Shown here one piece after another: positions 44,239 through 54,850 of a stretch of DNA of 64,000 nucleotides; within the stretch, counting starts at the first letter, position 1, and every line of letters begins with the position of its first letter. Made by a program: the position numbers and the translations under genes. This DNA is from CAYXTW01 sp964452645 (GTDB lineage: Bacteria > Zixibacteria > MSB-5A5 > GN15 > PGXB01): assembly GCA_964452645.1 (NCBI GenBank), contig CAYVMO010000003.1, positions 124,001 to 188,000 of the forward strand, given 5' to 3'. The notes beneath the pieces are model-generated. The model was not told the DNA's origin. It did no database searches and worked only from the letters and a program-made list of their open reading frames with translations.

Positions 44239-44266
44239 AGCCGGCCGCTTGGGGCCGGCTTTTTTT
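44239..44266 (+). terminator. Rho-independent terminator after the lipoprotein gene
   Basis: AGCCGGCC, 6-nt loop, GGCCGGCT, then TTTTTT at 44261-44266. Strong GC stem and U-run, 24 nt after the stop. Confidence 0.92.
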
Positions 44267-44362
44267 CAAAATAATTGATTTATTCGAATATTTATATAGC
44301 TTAAATCGTATATAAAAAAATCGGAGAAATAAGGGAACTTTGTAAAAAATAGGGAGTCCAAA

Positions 44363-45124
44363 ATGGAAGATGAGAAAATGTCCCCGCCGACGGAAGGAGA
44401 GATCCGGGGAAATCAGATGAGTGCGTCATCCAAAGTTTTCGGCGTTTTTTACGAGCCGTCAAGAGTATTCGGGTCACTCCACAAAAAAACCGAGTGGCTA
44501 TTACCGTTCCTGATTACAGTGATAATCGGTTTCGCGGTGTATTATATCACATTGCCGATTACTTCGCGGGACATGAAAGAAACCGTCACGAAAAATATTG
44601 AGAAATACCGGGACTATATGCCTGCCGATCGATACGATGAAACAATGAATAGGATCGAAGAACAATTTGCCCATCCCTTCAAATGGTATTCGCCGCTGGT
44701 TATTATTTTCATGACGTTTATATCATTAATTATAATAGCTGTAATTTCTCTCATCAGCGGCAATTTTGTTTTTGGCGGTAAAGCGAACTTTTGGATGATA
44801 ATGGGTGCCGTCGCTTTTGCTGCCTTAATCGGGCTTCTCGGAGACGTTGGTCGCGGTCTTTTGATACTGGCCAAGGGAGAAATGGGTGTATACACCGGAC
44901 TCGGCCTATTGAAACCTATCGATGACAGTTCTTTTCTTTTCTACCTTTTTCGTCAGATCGATGCCTTTACAATCTGGAGGATTATAGTAACCGCAATCGG
45001 ATTAGGCATTATATATAATATGAAACCAAAAAAGTTTGCATACGTATTATTCCCCGTATGGTTAATTTTTATAGCCCTTGTAGCCGTAGCTAATTTGTTT
45101 ACCGGAGGTTCCATCGTCTATTAA
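44363..45124 (+). CDS. YIP1-family integral membrane protein
   Basis: 253 aa with a cytoplasmic N-terminus and five predicted membrane segments: about 48-70, 113-137, 147-170, 198-220 and 228-248. The profile and the KVFGVFYEPSRVFGSLHKK lead-in are typical of bacterial Yip1-domain proteins. A separate extracytoplasmic-looking stretch (85-110) lies between the first two. It stands 15 nt before the TolC gene of the export operon and is probably co-transcribed, so a role as its accessory is possible. An AGGGAGT ribosome-binding site precedes the ATG. Function unknown. Confidence 0.78.
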   Translation: MEDEKMSPPTEGEIRGNQMSASSKVFGVFYEPSRVFGSLHKKTEWLLPFLITVIIGFAVYYITLPITSRDMKETVTKNIEKYRDYMPADRYDETMNRIEEQFAHPFKWYSPLVIIFMTFISLIIIAVISLISGNFVFGGKANFWMIMGAVAFAALIGLLGDVGRGLLILAKGEMGVYTGLGLLKPIDDSSFLFYLFRQIDAFTIWRIIVTAIGLGIIYNMKPKKFAYVLFPVWLIFIALVAVANLFTGGSIVY

Positions 45125-45139
45125 AAAAGGAGAAATCAT

Positions 45140-46480
45140 ATGAGCCCGCTTTATAGGAAGATATTAGTTCTCTCAATTGTAATGCTTATAACATGCAGCA
45201 CCGGTTTTGCAAAAGTGCTGACCCTTGATGATTGTATCGAACTGGCCCTGAAAAATAATCAGGATGTAATCCGCGCCCGGGGTAATGCCCGTATCGCCAG
45301 CGGTAATGTCTGGCAGGCCTTTGGCGCCTTCCTGCCTAATCTTTATGCCAGCGCCAATATGTCCGAAAATCATTCCGCAAAATATACCGTCTATGCCACG
45401 GTTTATGATATGATTGGCGACTCGACGTTTCAAAGGCCTTTTGGTGAGGCCGGCGGCATCAGCAAATCATATAACCTGGGCATCTCGTCCGGATTAACCG
45501 TCTTTAATGGCGGGAGTAATATTTTTAACTATTTCGGAGCCAGGGCGGATAAAAAATACTATGATTATTCCGTTAAGGCATCCGAGGATGATATAATTTA
45601 TAGTGTCAAGCTAAGTTATTTCGCTTATCTGAAAGCGATTGAAAAGCAGAAAATCAGCGAAAAAGCGGTTAAGAGGGGGGAGGAGCAGTTCAAACTGGCC
45701 GATTCGAAGTACAAAGTGGGATCGGCTTCTCGATCCGATGTTTTGAAAGCGACCGTGCAGTATGGCAATGATAAACTCGATTTGATTGCGGCGCAGAATG
45801 TCGTTAAGGTGGCCCATGCCGATCTGGCCTATTTGATCGGTATCGATATTGATTCCGATGTCGAGTTTTCGCAGGAATATAAAGCGAGAAAATATGATGG
45901 TACGGAAGCTGATGCCATGAAATTCGGGCTGGCGAATCATCCCGGATTGATCTCGTATGAATATAATCTGAAAGCCGCCAAATATGATGTCAAATCGACT
46001 TTTGGTCAATATCTTCCATTATTAAGTGTCAATGTAAATCGGGATTGGACTAATAGATTCTGGAACGAGGTGACAAAATTTCATAGCGCGGACGCCCAAT
46101 GGACCATAAGTACCAATTTAAGCATTCCCATTTTCGAGAACTTCAGCCGTAAACGCGATATGTCGCGGGCGAAGGCGACGCTTAACAACGCTCGGGCCGA
46201 TTACTACTATGCTAAAAATAAAGTCCTGCATGATATCCGTGAAAGCTATCTCGATATAAATCGAGCCGACGAAGCCCTGAAAGTCGCCCGCGAGAACGTG
46301 ACGGCGGCGACGGAAGATATGACATTGGTGCAGGAGAGATATAATCTGGGTGCGGCGACGATTCTGGAAGTTCTTGACGCGCAGGTCAGTTTGATCACCG
46401 CTGAAAATTCCGAAATCGAGGCTGAATTTGATTATAACCTGGCCGTGGCAAAACTCGAAAATGCCATGGGCGTCAGATAA
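45140..46480 (+). CDS. TolC-family outer membrane efflux protein
   Basis: 446 aa with a signal peptide (1-24, FAK-VLTLDD after it). It has the outer-membrane-factor (OEP) pattern: LDDCIELALKNNQDVIRARGN at the start of the first repeat and LVQERYNLGAATILEVLDAQ in the second, with long amphipathic helices. It forms the trimeric tunnel through the outer membrane. The gene is the second of the export operon, followed by the membrane-fusion gene after 30 nt. Confidence 0.93.
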   Translation: MSPLYRKILVLSIVMLITCSTGFAKVLTLDDCIELALKNNQDVIRARGNARIASGNVWQAFGAFLPNLYASANMSENHSAKYTVYATVYDMIGDSTFQRPFGEAGGISKSYNLGISSGLTVFNGGSNIFNYFGARADKKYYDYSVKASEDDIIYSVKLSYFAYLKAIEKQKISEKAVKRGEEQFKLADSKYKVGSASRSDVLKATVQYGNDKLDLIAAQNVVKVAHADLAYLIGIDIDSDVEFSQEYKARKYDGTEADAMKFGLANHPGLISYEYNLKAAKYDVKSTFGQYLPLLSVNVNRDWTNRFWNEVTKFHSADAQWTISTNLSIPIFENFSRKRDMSRAKATLNNARADYYYAKNKVLHDIRESYLDINRADEALKVARENVTAATEDMTLVQERYNLGAATILEVLDAQVSLITAENSEIEAEFDYNLAVAKLENAMGVR

Positions 46481-46510
46481 TAAACTGAGTATAAAAAAAG
46501 GTTAGGTCTT

Positions 46511-47859
46511 ATGAAGAAAAAATCAAAAAAACTCCTCATTATCGGAGTCATCGTCGTTGTTGTTGTCGTCGTCGTTATGAACATTACCGGCAACAGAAAA
46601 AAAATGACACCCGTCCAGGCCGAGGAGGTCACTATTACGGACCTTACCGAAGAAGTCTCGGCTTCAGGTTGGGTACAGCCGGAGACAAGAGTCAATATTA
46701 CTTCGCAGGTTACCGCTGAAATCATTGAAATACCGGTCAAGGAGGGGCAGAATGTTCAAAAAGGCGATTTACTGGTCCTGCTGGATACGGTTCAGCTTCA
46801 GAAAGACGTCGAACAATATGAATTTTCGCTGAACGAAATGGAGTCTCGCACGGAAGGCGCGCGGGTTCTTAATCAGCAGTCCGAAGAAGAGTACCAGCGA
46901 CAGAAGAAATTATTCGAGGGCGACCTTACTGCACAGAGCGTCTATGACCAGGCCCAGTATACATACTTAAATAATAAATATTCTTACGAGGCCATGCTCA
47001 GCCAGACCAAACAGGCCCGGGCCCGTTATGAAAAAGCGGTCGATAATCTAAGCCGAACTCGCATTCTCGCTCCGATGAACGGTATCGTCACCTTCCTTGA
47101 TGCTGAGGTCGGTGAAATCGCCGCCGCGCAGACCGCGTTTACTCAGGGGAAAACCTTAATGACCATTTCCAATCTGGCAACATTCGAGGTCGAGGTCGAT
47201 GTTGATGAAACGGAGATCATAAAGGTCAAGAAAGGTCAAAGGACTAAAATCGAGGTCGATGCCTACCCCGATACCACGTTTAACGGCGAGGTGGTAGAGG
47301 TTGGCAATACTGCCGTCGTCAGCGGACGCGGCACCACCGATCAATCAACCAATTTTCAGGTCAAAGTTCTCTTTATGGACAGTAATGTGGATATCAAACC
47401 GGGTATGTCGGCCACGGTCGATATTGTGACCAATGAAAAGAAAAATATTCCGACCGTCCCTTATGGCGCTATCGTTATGCGGTCGCTTGATCCCGATTCG
47501 CTGGAGAAGGCCATGCATGAACCGGAAAAGGGTGTCGCTTATGCCGCTGAATCATCCTCTATTGACAATAATAGTACATTGGTTAACTCTGAAACGGAAA
47601 CGGAAGCTGATTCGACCAAAGAATTGAATAAAGAGGAGAAAAAAGAAAAGAAAGAGATAAAAGGTGTCTTTATCGTTAAGGATGGCAAAGCCGAATTCGT
47701 TCCGGTCGAAACCGGCATCGCCAATCAAAAACAAATCGAGATTTTGTCCGGTGTTACCGAGGGGAAAACCGTAATAACCGGCCCGTATAAGACCCTTCGA
47801 ACTATCAAACAGGGCGATAATGTCGAAGTCACCAAAAAAGAGAAACCCGGGAATACCTG

Positions 47860-47860
<1 letters not shown>
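46511..47860 (+). CDS. MacA/HlyD-type periplasmic adaptor (membrane fusion protein)
   Basis: 449 aa. It has an N-terminal membrane anchor (LLIIGVIVVVVVVVVM), then the lipoyl/barrel-sandwich part (SGWVQPETRVNITSQVT, PVKEGQNVQKGDLLVLLD), a coiled-coil hairpin (about 95-175) and beta-barrel domains. A poorly conserved Glu/Lys-rich insert is near 365-400. It joins the ABC permease to TolC. The last base of its stop overlaps the ATG of the ATPase gene (TGATG). Confidence 0.93.
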
Positions 47861-48575
<715 letters not shown>

Positions 48576-48579
<4 letters not shown>

Positions 48580-49799
48580 TGATTTTCTGGGAAATTTTCC
48601 GGATGGCAATCCATGCTCTGGGCGTCAACAGATTACGTTCGGGACTGACTCTTCTCGGTGTCATTATCGGCGTTACATCGGTTATTACCATAATATCCGC
48701 GCTCGAAGGTTTAACTCAATCGATTAAGACTGAAATCGATCGCCTCGGTCCGACGACATTTATCGTTTCCAAGTGGGGCATAATAACCAGCGAAGAAGGT
48801 TTCTGGGAGGCCCTGAAACGTAAACCTCTGAAATTCGAATATGTAAAAGCTATCGAAGACGGATGTGACGACTGTGAACTTGTCACGGTCCGTGTCCGCG
48901 ATGAGATGGAAGTGAAATATCGTAATAAAAAAATAAGTCGCTGCTTTGTCGCCGGCGCGACTTCCGAGATTATCGATATAGTTGATTTTGAAGTCGGCCA
49001 GGGGAGATTTCATTCTCACGAAGAAGACGTCACTCGCCGGCGCGTTGCCTTTATCGGCACCGGAGTCCAGGACGAGTTATACCCCTTTGTCGATCCTATC
49101 GGAAAGACCATAAAAATCGCCGGCATGAAATATGAGATTACCGGCATCGCTAAAAAAAGAGGGTCCTCATTCGGAAATAACATGGATAATTTTGTCATGA
49201 TCCCCTTTTCCACTTATGTAAAAGATTTCGGCACCCCGCAAAATTCGCTCGATATTTTGGTTAAAGCGAGGTCGCTGGAGGTGATGGATCAGGCTATGGA
49301 TCAAACCCGTGTTATTCTACGCGCCTACCGACATGTTCCCTACGATAAGGAAGATGATTTTGCGATGCTGACGGCCGATTCAATTATGGCCGCCCTGAAC
49401 AATATTACCAAGTATCTGCGGCTCGGATTGGTTGGTGTCTCTTCCATCAGTCTGATTGTCGGCGGCATTATTATTATGAATATTATGATGGTCTCGGTTA
49501 CTGAGAGGACTCGCGAGATCGGAATCAGGAAATCGATCGGCGCCCGCCAGAAAGATATTTTATGGCAATTCCTGTTCGAATCATTGGTTCTCTCGTTAGG
49601 GGGCGGCCTGGTTGGAATTGCGGCCGGCGTCATATTGGGTAAGGTCTTGATCGGACTGATCAATATGAATATGTCGCCGTCATTATATGCCATTATGCTG
49701 GGACTTATTATATCATCCGGCGTCGGGCTCTTCTTCGGTATCTATCCGGCGATGAAAGCCGCCCGTTTGCAGCCGGTCAAAGCTTTAAGTTTCGAGTAG
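48576..49799 (+). CDS. MacB/FtsX-type ABC permease, first copy
   Basis: 407 aa with one N-terminal membrane helix (about 18-42), a large extracytoplasmic MacB-like domain (about 45-280) and three C-terminal helices. The conserved VSVTERTREIGIRKSIGARQKDILWQF turn lies between them in an unfused copy. The ATG at 48576 overlaps the ATPase stop; 48579 is an alternative. The type VII ABC topology is used for exporting or transmitting force to substrates in the periplasm. It shares 30-40 percent-looking similarity with the next gene by eye. Confidence 0.93.
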
Positions 49800-49803
49800 G
49801 AAA

Positions 49804-51045
49804 ATGACTTTGGTTGAAATGAAAGACGGTGTCATTCTGGCGCTGGGCTCGATCTGGGGCAATAAATTCCGATCTTCTTTGACGATTCTCGGCGTGCTGA
49901 TTGGTGTCTGGTCGGTAATTGCCATGACATCGCTTATCAAGGGTCTGGACAATGCCGTCCAGGGTTCGATCGATGAACTCGGAAGCAATGTTATTTTTGT
50001 CGATCGATTTCCGCCGGAAACCAATTATGATGATCTTACCGATGAGGAGCGTAATCGGAAATATATGACCATTGAAGAAGCCAATGCTATTCGAGAAAAC
50101 TGTCCGGCCGTGGCGGCTGTTTCTCCGGAAAATCACTACTGGGCACCAGGAGGAAACGTCGTCAAGTATAAAGGCAAGCAGGCCAACCGACCGGCGATAG
50201 TAGGTGTGGTCCCGGATTATCAGAAAGTAAATAATGCGACGGTCAGCTCGGGCCGTTTTATCTCGGATATCGATAATGATTTTCGTGCCCGGGTCTGTGT
50301 TCTGGGCACAACCGTTAAAGATGCCCTTTTTCCCGAAGAGGACCCGATCGGCAAACAGATACGTGTCAATAATTATCGCTTCACCGTAATCGGTGTTCGG
50401 GAAAAACAGGAAAATTTATTCGATAACGGCGAGAACAATAAGGTCGCTATCCCTCTTGAGACTTTTATGAAAATGTATCCGTCGGACGAGGCCTTGACGC
50501 TTGTTGTCAGCGCCAGATCGATGGCCCAAATCGAGGAGGCCAAAGAACAGATAATTGTCACCCTGCGAAAAGTCCGGCAGGTTCCGTATGATAAGGAAAA
50601 TGATTTCGCCGTTTTCGGTCAGGAAAACCTCCGGGAAATGGTTGGAAATATCACGCAATATATCTATATCGCCATGATTGTCATATCATCGATCGGCCTG
50701 ATGGTCGGTGGAGTCGGTGTCATGAATATAATGCTCGTTTCCGTGACGGAAAGAACGCGCGAAATCGGTGTCCGCAAAGCGATCGGAGCAAGGCGGAATA
50801 ATATCCTCTGGCAGTTTTTAATAGAGGCCATGACGCTCTCCGGTTCGGGCGGGATATTGGGCATTTTGGCCGGTATTGGAACCGCACTTTTAATCGGGCT
50901 GGCAACGCCGCTTCCGTTCGGCATCTCACTCTTGTTCATCACGCTTGGTTTTGTCGTGGCGGTCTCGGTCGGTCTGGTAGCCGGAATGTACCCCGCTTAC
51001 CGCGCGGCACGGGTCGACCCCATCGAATCTCTTCACTACGAATAA
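49804..51045 (+). CDS. MacB/FtsX-type ABC permease, second copy
   Basis: 413 aa with the same topology as the previous gene: an N-terminal helix (20-42), a soluble domain with LGTTVKDALFPEEDPIGK and three C-terminal helices with VTERTREIGVRKAIGARRNN. Having two different permeases with one ATPase suggests a heterodimeric pair. It starts 4 nt after the previous stop. The 73-nt gap that follows to the GWxTD gene shows no terminator. Confidence 0.93.
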   Translation: MTLVEMKDGVILALGSIWGNKFRSSLTILGVLIGVWSVIAMTSLIKGLDNAVQGSIDELGSNVIFVDRFPPETNYDDLTDEERNRKYMTIEEANAIRENCPAVAAVSPENHYWAPGGNVVKYKGKQANRPAIVGVVPDYQKVNNATVSSGRFISDIDNDFRARVCVLGTTVKDALFPEEDPIGKQIRVNNYRFTVIGVREKQENLFDNGENNKVAIPLETFMKMYPSDEALTLVVSARSMAQIEEAKEQIIVTLRKVRQVPYDKENDFAVFGQENLREMVGNITQYIYIAMIVISSIGLMVGGVGVMNIMLVSVTERTREIGVRKAIGARRNNILWQFLIEAMTLSGSGGILGILAGIGTALLIGLATPLPFGISLLFITLGFVVAVSVGLVAGMYPAYRAARVDPIESLHYE

Positions 51046-51118
51046 TGATAAAAGCTATTGCCAATCGTCTGCATTCTGCGTAAATTCTAGTGGGAAGGCG
51101 GAAAAAGGCGGGAAAGTT

Positions 51119-52441
51119 ATGCTGGTTAAACGAGCCCTTATTTTTTTGATTTTGCTGATTTTGGCAGCCTTTCCCGTAACTGATTGCTACGGTCAGGATA
51201 TTATGTCGATCGGCAATTATTCGGGCAAAGGCAGTTTTTTTATCGACTACACCCAGTTTAGAACGGATCGGGAAGGATTTGACCGCCTCGAAGTATTCTA
51301 CAAAATATTCAACAATAGCTTACAGTTTATTAAACGAGGAAACGAATATCGAGCCGCTTATGAATTGAATCTGACCGTTTATGATCGCGACGGACGACAG
51401 GTTACCGCTGCCAGCCGCGATCGGACCCTTACCGTTCCAGAGTATAAAAATACGATTTCCCCCGATGATTTTCGGGTTAGTATGTTCGATCTATTATTAC
51501 CGCAGGGAAAATACAAAATCGAATTGCATATGCTCGATAAAAATACGGGGGCTGATGTTTCCCGGGATTTGAAGGCCGAACTTGAACAATACGATAATCG
51601 TGAGCCGATGTTGTCCGGCATTGAGTTTGCTCAGGTAATTGATTCCGGCGGTGTTGATTCGCTGTTTGCCAAGGGTGATTTGACGGTTATTCCTTCGGTG
51701 ACCAGGATCTATGAGGGTGATTCGACCGCTTTCCTGAAGTATTACTACGAGATCTATCGTGGTTCCGCGGATCGTAAAGAGGTTATTATTGAAACACAGA
51801 TACTCAACGACAAAATGGAGATAGTTTTTCGCGATAGTCTTACAGCCAAATTTGCCGAGGGCGATAGTGTCATCAGGCGGGCCCGTGATTTATCTCTCTG
51901 GGATTTCAAGTCCGGCGATTATACGCTGGAAATCTCCCTGCGCGGATGGCGTCAGCGAGTCGTGGCACAGGCCAAGGGCAAATTCTCGATTTACTGGTCA
52001 CCCGAAGCGATGGTTTTGCACGATTATGAAAAGGCAGTCAAGCAGTTGAAGTATGTTGCGAATAAAGAGGAGATGGATAAGCTCGAGGCCGCCACGACGC
52101 CCGAAGCTCGATTGAAATATTGGAATGAATTCTGGGCTACCCGCGATCCTTCACCGGGAACGGCAGAAAATGAAGCCAAGCAAGGTTATTATAACCGGAT
52201 CGAATATGCCAATCGATATTTCAGCATAATGCGAACCGAGGGATGGCGCACCGATAGGGGTATGATCTTGATACAATTCGGCCTGCCCGACCATGTCGAG
52301 GATTATCCTTTCGAGTTGGACTCAAAAGCTTACGTGATCTGGTACTATTATCGCCTTAAGGATCCGCGCAGGTTTTTATTCGTTGATGAATGGGGTGATG
52401 GTGATTATCAACTCCAGTACCCTTATGATGGTAAAATGTAA
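51119..52441 (+). CDS. Exported GWxTD-domain protein, first copy
   Basis: 440 aa with a signal peptide (1-25, ending CYGQ). Two Ig-like beta-rich parts (about 30-180 and 190-295) precede the C-terminal GWxTD domain. The signature is at GWRTDRGMILIQFG, after YYNRIEYANRYFS and before the YGDYQLQ-type ending. The domain is known from FCB-group bacteria and is of unknown function. Placement downstream of MacAB suggests it is an exported substrate or a periplasmic partner. The GGGAAAG sequence before the ATG is a plausible ribosome-binding site. Confidence 0.85.
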   Translation: MLVKRALIFLILLILAAFPVTDCYGQDIMSIGNYSGKGSFFIDYTQFRTDREGFDRLEVFYKIFNNSLQFIKRGNEYRAAYELNLTVYDRDGRQVTAASRDRTLTVPEYKNTISPDDFRVSMFDLLLPQGKYKIELHMLDKNTGADVSRDLKAELEQYDNREPMLSGIEFAQVIDSGGVDSLFAKGDLTVIPSVTRIYEGDSTAFLKYYYEIYRGSADRKEVIIETQILNDKMEIVFRDSLTAKFAEGDSVIRRARDLSLWDFKSGDYTLEISLRGWRQRVVAQAKGKFSIYWSPEAMVLHDYEKAVKQLKYVANKEEMDKLEAATTPEARLKYWNEFWATRDPSPGTAENEAKQGYYNRIEYANRYFSIMRTEGWRTDRGMILIQFGLPDHVEDYPFELDSKAYVIWYYYRLKDPRRFLFVDEWGDGDYQLQYPYDGKM

Positions 52442-52454
52442 CGGAAATAAGAAG

Positions 52455-53927
52455 ATGAAAAAATCAAAAACTAAAATCAGAAACATTGTTTTCTTTCCGA
52501 TGCTGGTCGCGTCGGTAATATGTCTGGCGTCAGCGGCAATCGGCTCGAGCCGGATCAACATTCAGGGCGGAATTTCTCTCTATCCCGATCCCAGGACCGG
52601 TCCAGATGTCTATGTCGAATTTCCCTTCGCCGTTCATCGTAATCAATTCACTCTTTTACCCGGCAAGAATTCCGGCGACGGTTTAATCGGCGGTATTTAT
52701 GCGGAAGTAATATTAAGCGATAGTTCGGCCAAGGCGGTCGATTCTTCAAACATGACTTTTTATATCTCCGCGAAAGATTCCCTTGACGCCCAGGATGAGA
52801 ATATCCGGATTTTTGACCGTTTGTCTTTAATGGTCACCCCCGGAGTTTATTCGGCGAGATTGACCGTAATCGATGTTGTCGGCAAGGGTGAAGGTTCCTT
52901 TCTTTATGATAGGCTGGAAATCGATCCGATCGTCAACGAATTACTTGACCTTAGCAGTATTGAACTGGCTTATCGCATCAGGTCCACTGATGATTCCGAT
53001 GCTCAGTATAACGAACGGTTGATAAAAAATGAGCGGGAAGTCATCCCTAATCCGATGGGCATATTTTCGGAAAATGATACCAGTCTTTATGTGTACGCCG
53101 AGTTATATAATCTTGCCTACAAAGGGACGGCCGTCGATTCCTTCAGCCTGAATTATCATATCTTTGACGGAAAGGGCAATTCATATTTCGATTTCGGAGA
53201 TTTGCATCAGGCCAAACCCGGCTCTTCGGCTGTTATTTCCGACATCCTGAATATCACCGGTTTCGAACCGGATCGATATAGCCTAAGGCTTATTGCCCGC
53301 GATATGAACTCCGGTCAGGCCGACACGGCGTCGTCACGCTTTATTATTTTCCCGAGGACCGGTGCCGCTGAATTTGAGCCGGTTATTACTGTTAAATACC
53401 CTTACGACACTGCCAGCCTGGAAACCAAACGGCATCTGGTTAAATATCTGATGGCGCCGCAGCAACTGGCCATGTTGCAAACGTTAAACGATTCGGGTAA
53501 GGTTCGCTTTATAAATCAATTTTTTAGAGATAAGGATCCCGATCCGACCACCGAGGCCAATGAATTTCTCGATGATTTATTTAACCGATATGCCTATGCC
53601 AACGATCATTTTTCGACCATGCGGGGAAAGAATGACGGGTGGAGTACTGATCGCGGAAGGGTCCTTATTCAATATAATGCCTGGGACGATCGTGAGGATG
53701 CTATCGCACCCGCGATGGGAAGGCCGTGGGAGCTATGGTCTTATTATTCGTTGCAGGGCGGTGTCGTATTCGTCTTCCAGGATATCAACGGCTACGGCGA
53801 TTACAGGTTGGTACATTCTAACGCCAAGGGGGAAATTTTCGATCCGGATTGGGATCAGTATTTGAAACAATACGATCCCAAAATATTTAAGGAAGGTTAT
53901 ACCTTACCTGATAACGAGGCGGAATAA
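52455..53927 (+). CDS. Exported GWxTD-domain protein, second copy
   Basis: 490 aa from the ATG at 52455 (MKKSKTKIRNIVFFPMLVAS); an earlier in-frame start inside the upstream gene is rejected. It has a signal peptide (1-31), Ig-like beta-rich regions, and the C-terminal GWSTDRGRVLIQYN motif preceded by FLDDLFNRYAYANDHFS. The motif order and ending (FVFQDINGYGDYRLVHS) match the previous gene, so they are a diverged tandem pair. It starts 13 nt after the previous stop and ends the export operon before the terminator at 53949. Confidence 0.85.
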   Translation: MKKSKTKIRNIVFFPMLVASVICLASAAIGSSRINIQGGISLYPDPRTGPDVYVEFPFAVHRNQFTLLPGKNSGDGLIGGIYAEVILSDSSAKAVDSSNMTFYISAKDSLDAQDENIRIFDRLSLMVTPGVYSARLTVIDVVGKGEGSFLYDRLEIDPIVNELLDLSSIELAYRIRSTDDSDAQYNERLIKNEREVIPNPMGIFSENDTSLYVYAELYNLAYKGTAVDSFSLNYHIFDGKGNSYFDFGDLHQAKPGSSAVISDILNITGFEPDRYSLRLIARDMNSGQADTASSRFIIFPRTGAAEFEPVITVKYPYDTASLETKRHLVKYLMAPQQLAMLQTLNDSGKVRFINQFFRDKDPDPTTEANEFLDDLFNRYAYANDHFSTMRGKNDGWSTDRGRVLIQYNAWDDREDAIAPAMGRPWELWSYYSLQGGVVFVFQDINGYGDYRLVHSNAKGEIFDPDWDQYLKQYDPKIFKEGYTLPDNEAE

Positions 53928-53940
53928 TCGTATCGGTATA

Positions 53941-53976
53941 AAAAAAGACCCGGCGGTTTAGGCCGGGCTTTTTTAT
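53941..53976. terminator. Bidirectional rho-independent terminator after the GWxTD operon
   Basis: CCCGGC (53949-53954) pairs with GCCGGG (53962-53967), 7-nt loop, preceded by AAAAAAG and followed by CTTTTTT. It serves the operon ending at 53927 and the convergent DUF1573 gene ending at 53994. Confidence 0.9.
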
Positions 53977-53993
53977 TATAACTACTCGTTTTA

Positions 53994-54728
53994 TTATTTA
54001 TTCGAATGCTCTTCCGGTTTTTGCCCCGGAATTCTGATTGTCCGTTCGACCGGGATCGTGAACCGTGTTGTCGCCTTATCGGTCAATTGGATAGTTATCG
54101 ACTTTTTGAATTCCTGTGGGATATAATCATCCAATATCTCAATACTGCCTTCCTCGGATTTTCCTGCTTTCACTTTGTTCGGCAACTTCAATTTGAACAT
54201 ATCCTGCGGCATATCAATGAGGTTTATGTCAACATCTTCATCGGAGATATTGGTTATTTTAAATCCCATTTTTTTCCGTTCTTTCTCTCCGAATTGAGAA
54301 ATATTAAACTTATATGGTTTAATTATTATAGGGAAAGTAGAATCCGGATTGGTAACAATATCGGCATCGATTTCGACCCTTTTCATATCCGGCCCTTCAT
54401 TGGTCTGAATCGACGGTTTTTTGACCCGGCGGCCGCGGTAAGATTTAGTTGAGAAGATTATTTCCAGTCTTGTGCTGTCCCCGACAGCAAGCTCCTGTTT
54501 CTCAAGCGGAGCTTTTGTGCAGCCTCAGCCAGGCGAGACTTTAATTATTTTAAGACTATCGGTTCCGGTTGAATGAAGCCAAAAAACATGACTTATGGTC
54601 GAATTCTGAGGTGCGTATCCGAAATCGAATGACGCTTCAGGAATCGAAAGCTGGGGTTCAGCGTAAGCGAAACTCCATGAAATTGCGATCGCAACCAATA
54701 GAAACAAACTCAATCTTCCAATCTTCAT
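53994..54728 (-). CDS. DUF1573 protein with in-frame TGA: candidate selenoprotein
   Basis: 244 residues if TGA 54527-54525 (minus strand) is read as selenocysteine 68. Upstream of it lie a signal peptide (1-23) and a DUF1573 start with DFGYAP at 35; downstream the frame stays open and conserved to 53994. The codon falls in SPG-U-GCTKAP, 33 residues after the Asp of DFG. In the paralogues at 32587 and 54851 the first Cys of C-x-C also stands 33 residues after DFG. A stem-loop begins 10 nt after the TGA. GGAGG precedes the ATG. The alternative is a recent nonsense mutation. Annotated automatically it would appear as two fragments (54525-54728 and 53994-54386). Confidence 0.7.
54489..54514 (-). 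promoter_or_regulatory. Possible bacterial SECIS stem-loop
   Basis: On the minus strand, after the TGA, AAGCTCC (nt 11-17) pairs perfectly with GGAGCTT (nt 30-36). The 12-nt loop begins with G. Bacterial SECIS elements lie in the coding region just after the UGA, with an apical loop about 16-37 nt downstream and G among its first bases; this fits. The stem overlaps coding sequence. A second hairpin, GCTGTC-GGG-GACAGC, follows at 54474-54488. Confidence 0.5.
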
Positions 54729-54801
54729 ATTTATTCCTCCAAATACCGCAAAACAAGTTATATTATCGTCATTTGTAAGCGCTATCTTAGCAATATGTTA
54801 T

Positions 54802-54829
54802 AATCTAATTAAAATACGTTTTCTGTCAA
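54802..54829 (-). promoter_or_regulatory. Promoter-like boxes upstream of the TGA-containing DUF1573 gene
   Basis: Minus strand TTGACA (54829-54824), 16 bp, TAGATT (54807-54802). The -10 is imperfect. Confidence 0.45.
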
Positions 54830-54850
54830 GCTCATTATTGATTTTTTCCC

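Noticed and set aside
54525..54728. A 67-aa and a 130-aa ORF as two separate DUF1573 fragments or a frameshifted pseudogene
   Set aside because: Both lie in the same frame with only one TGA between them, so no frameshift exists. The downstream part has no start codon or ribosome binding site before conserved sequence.
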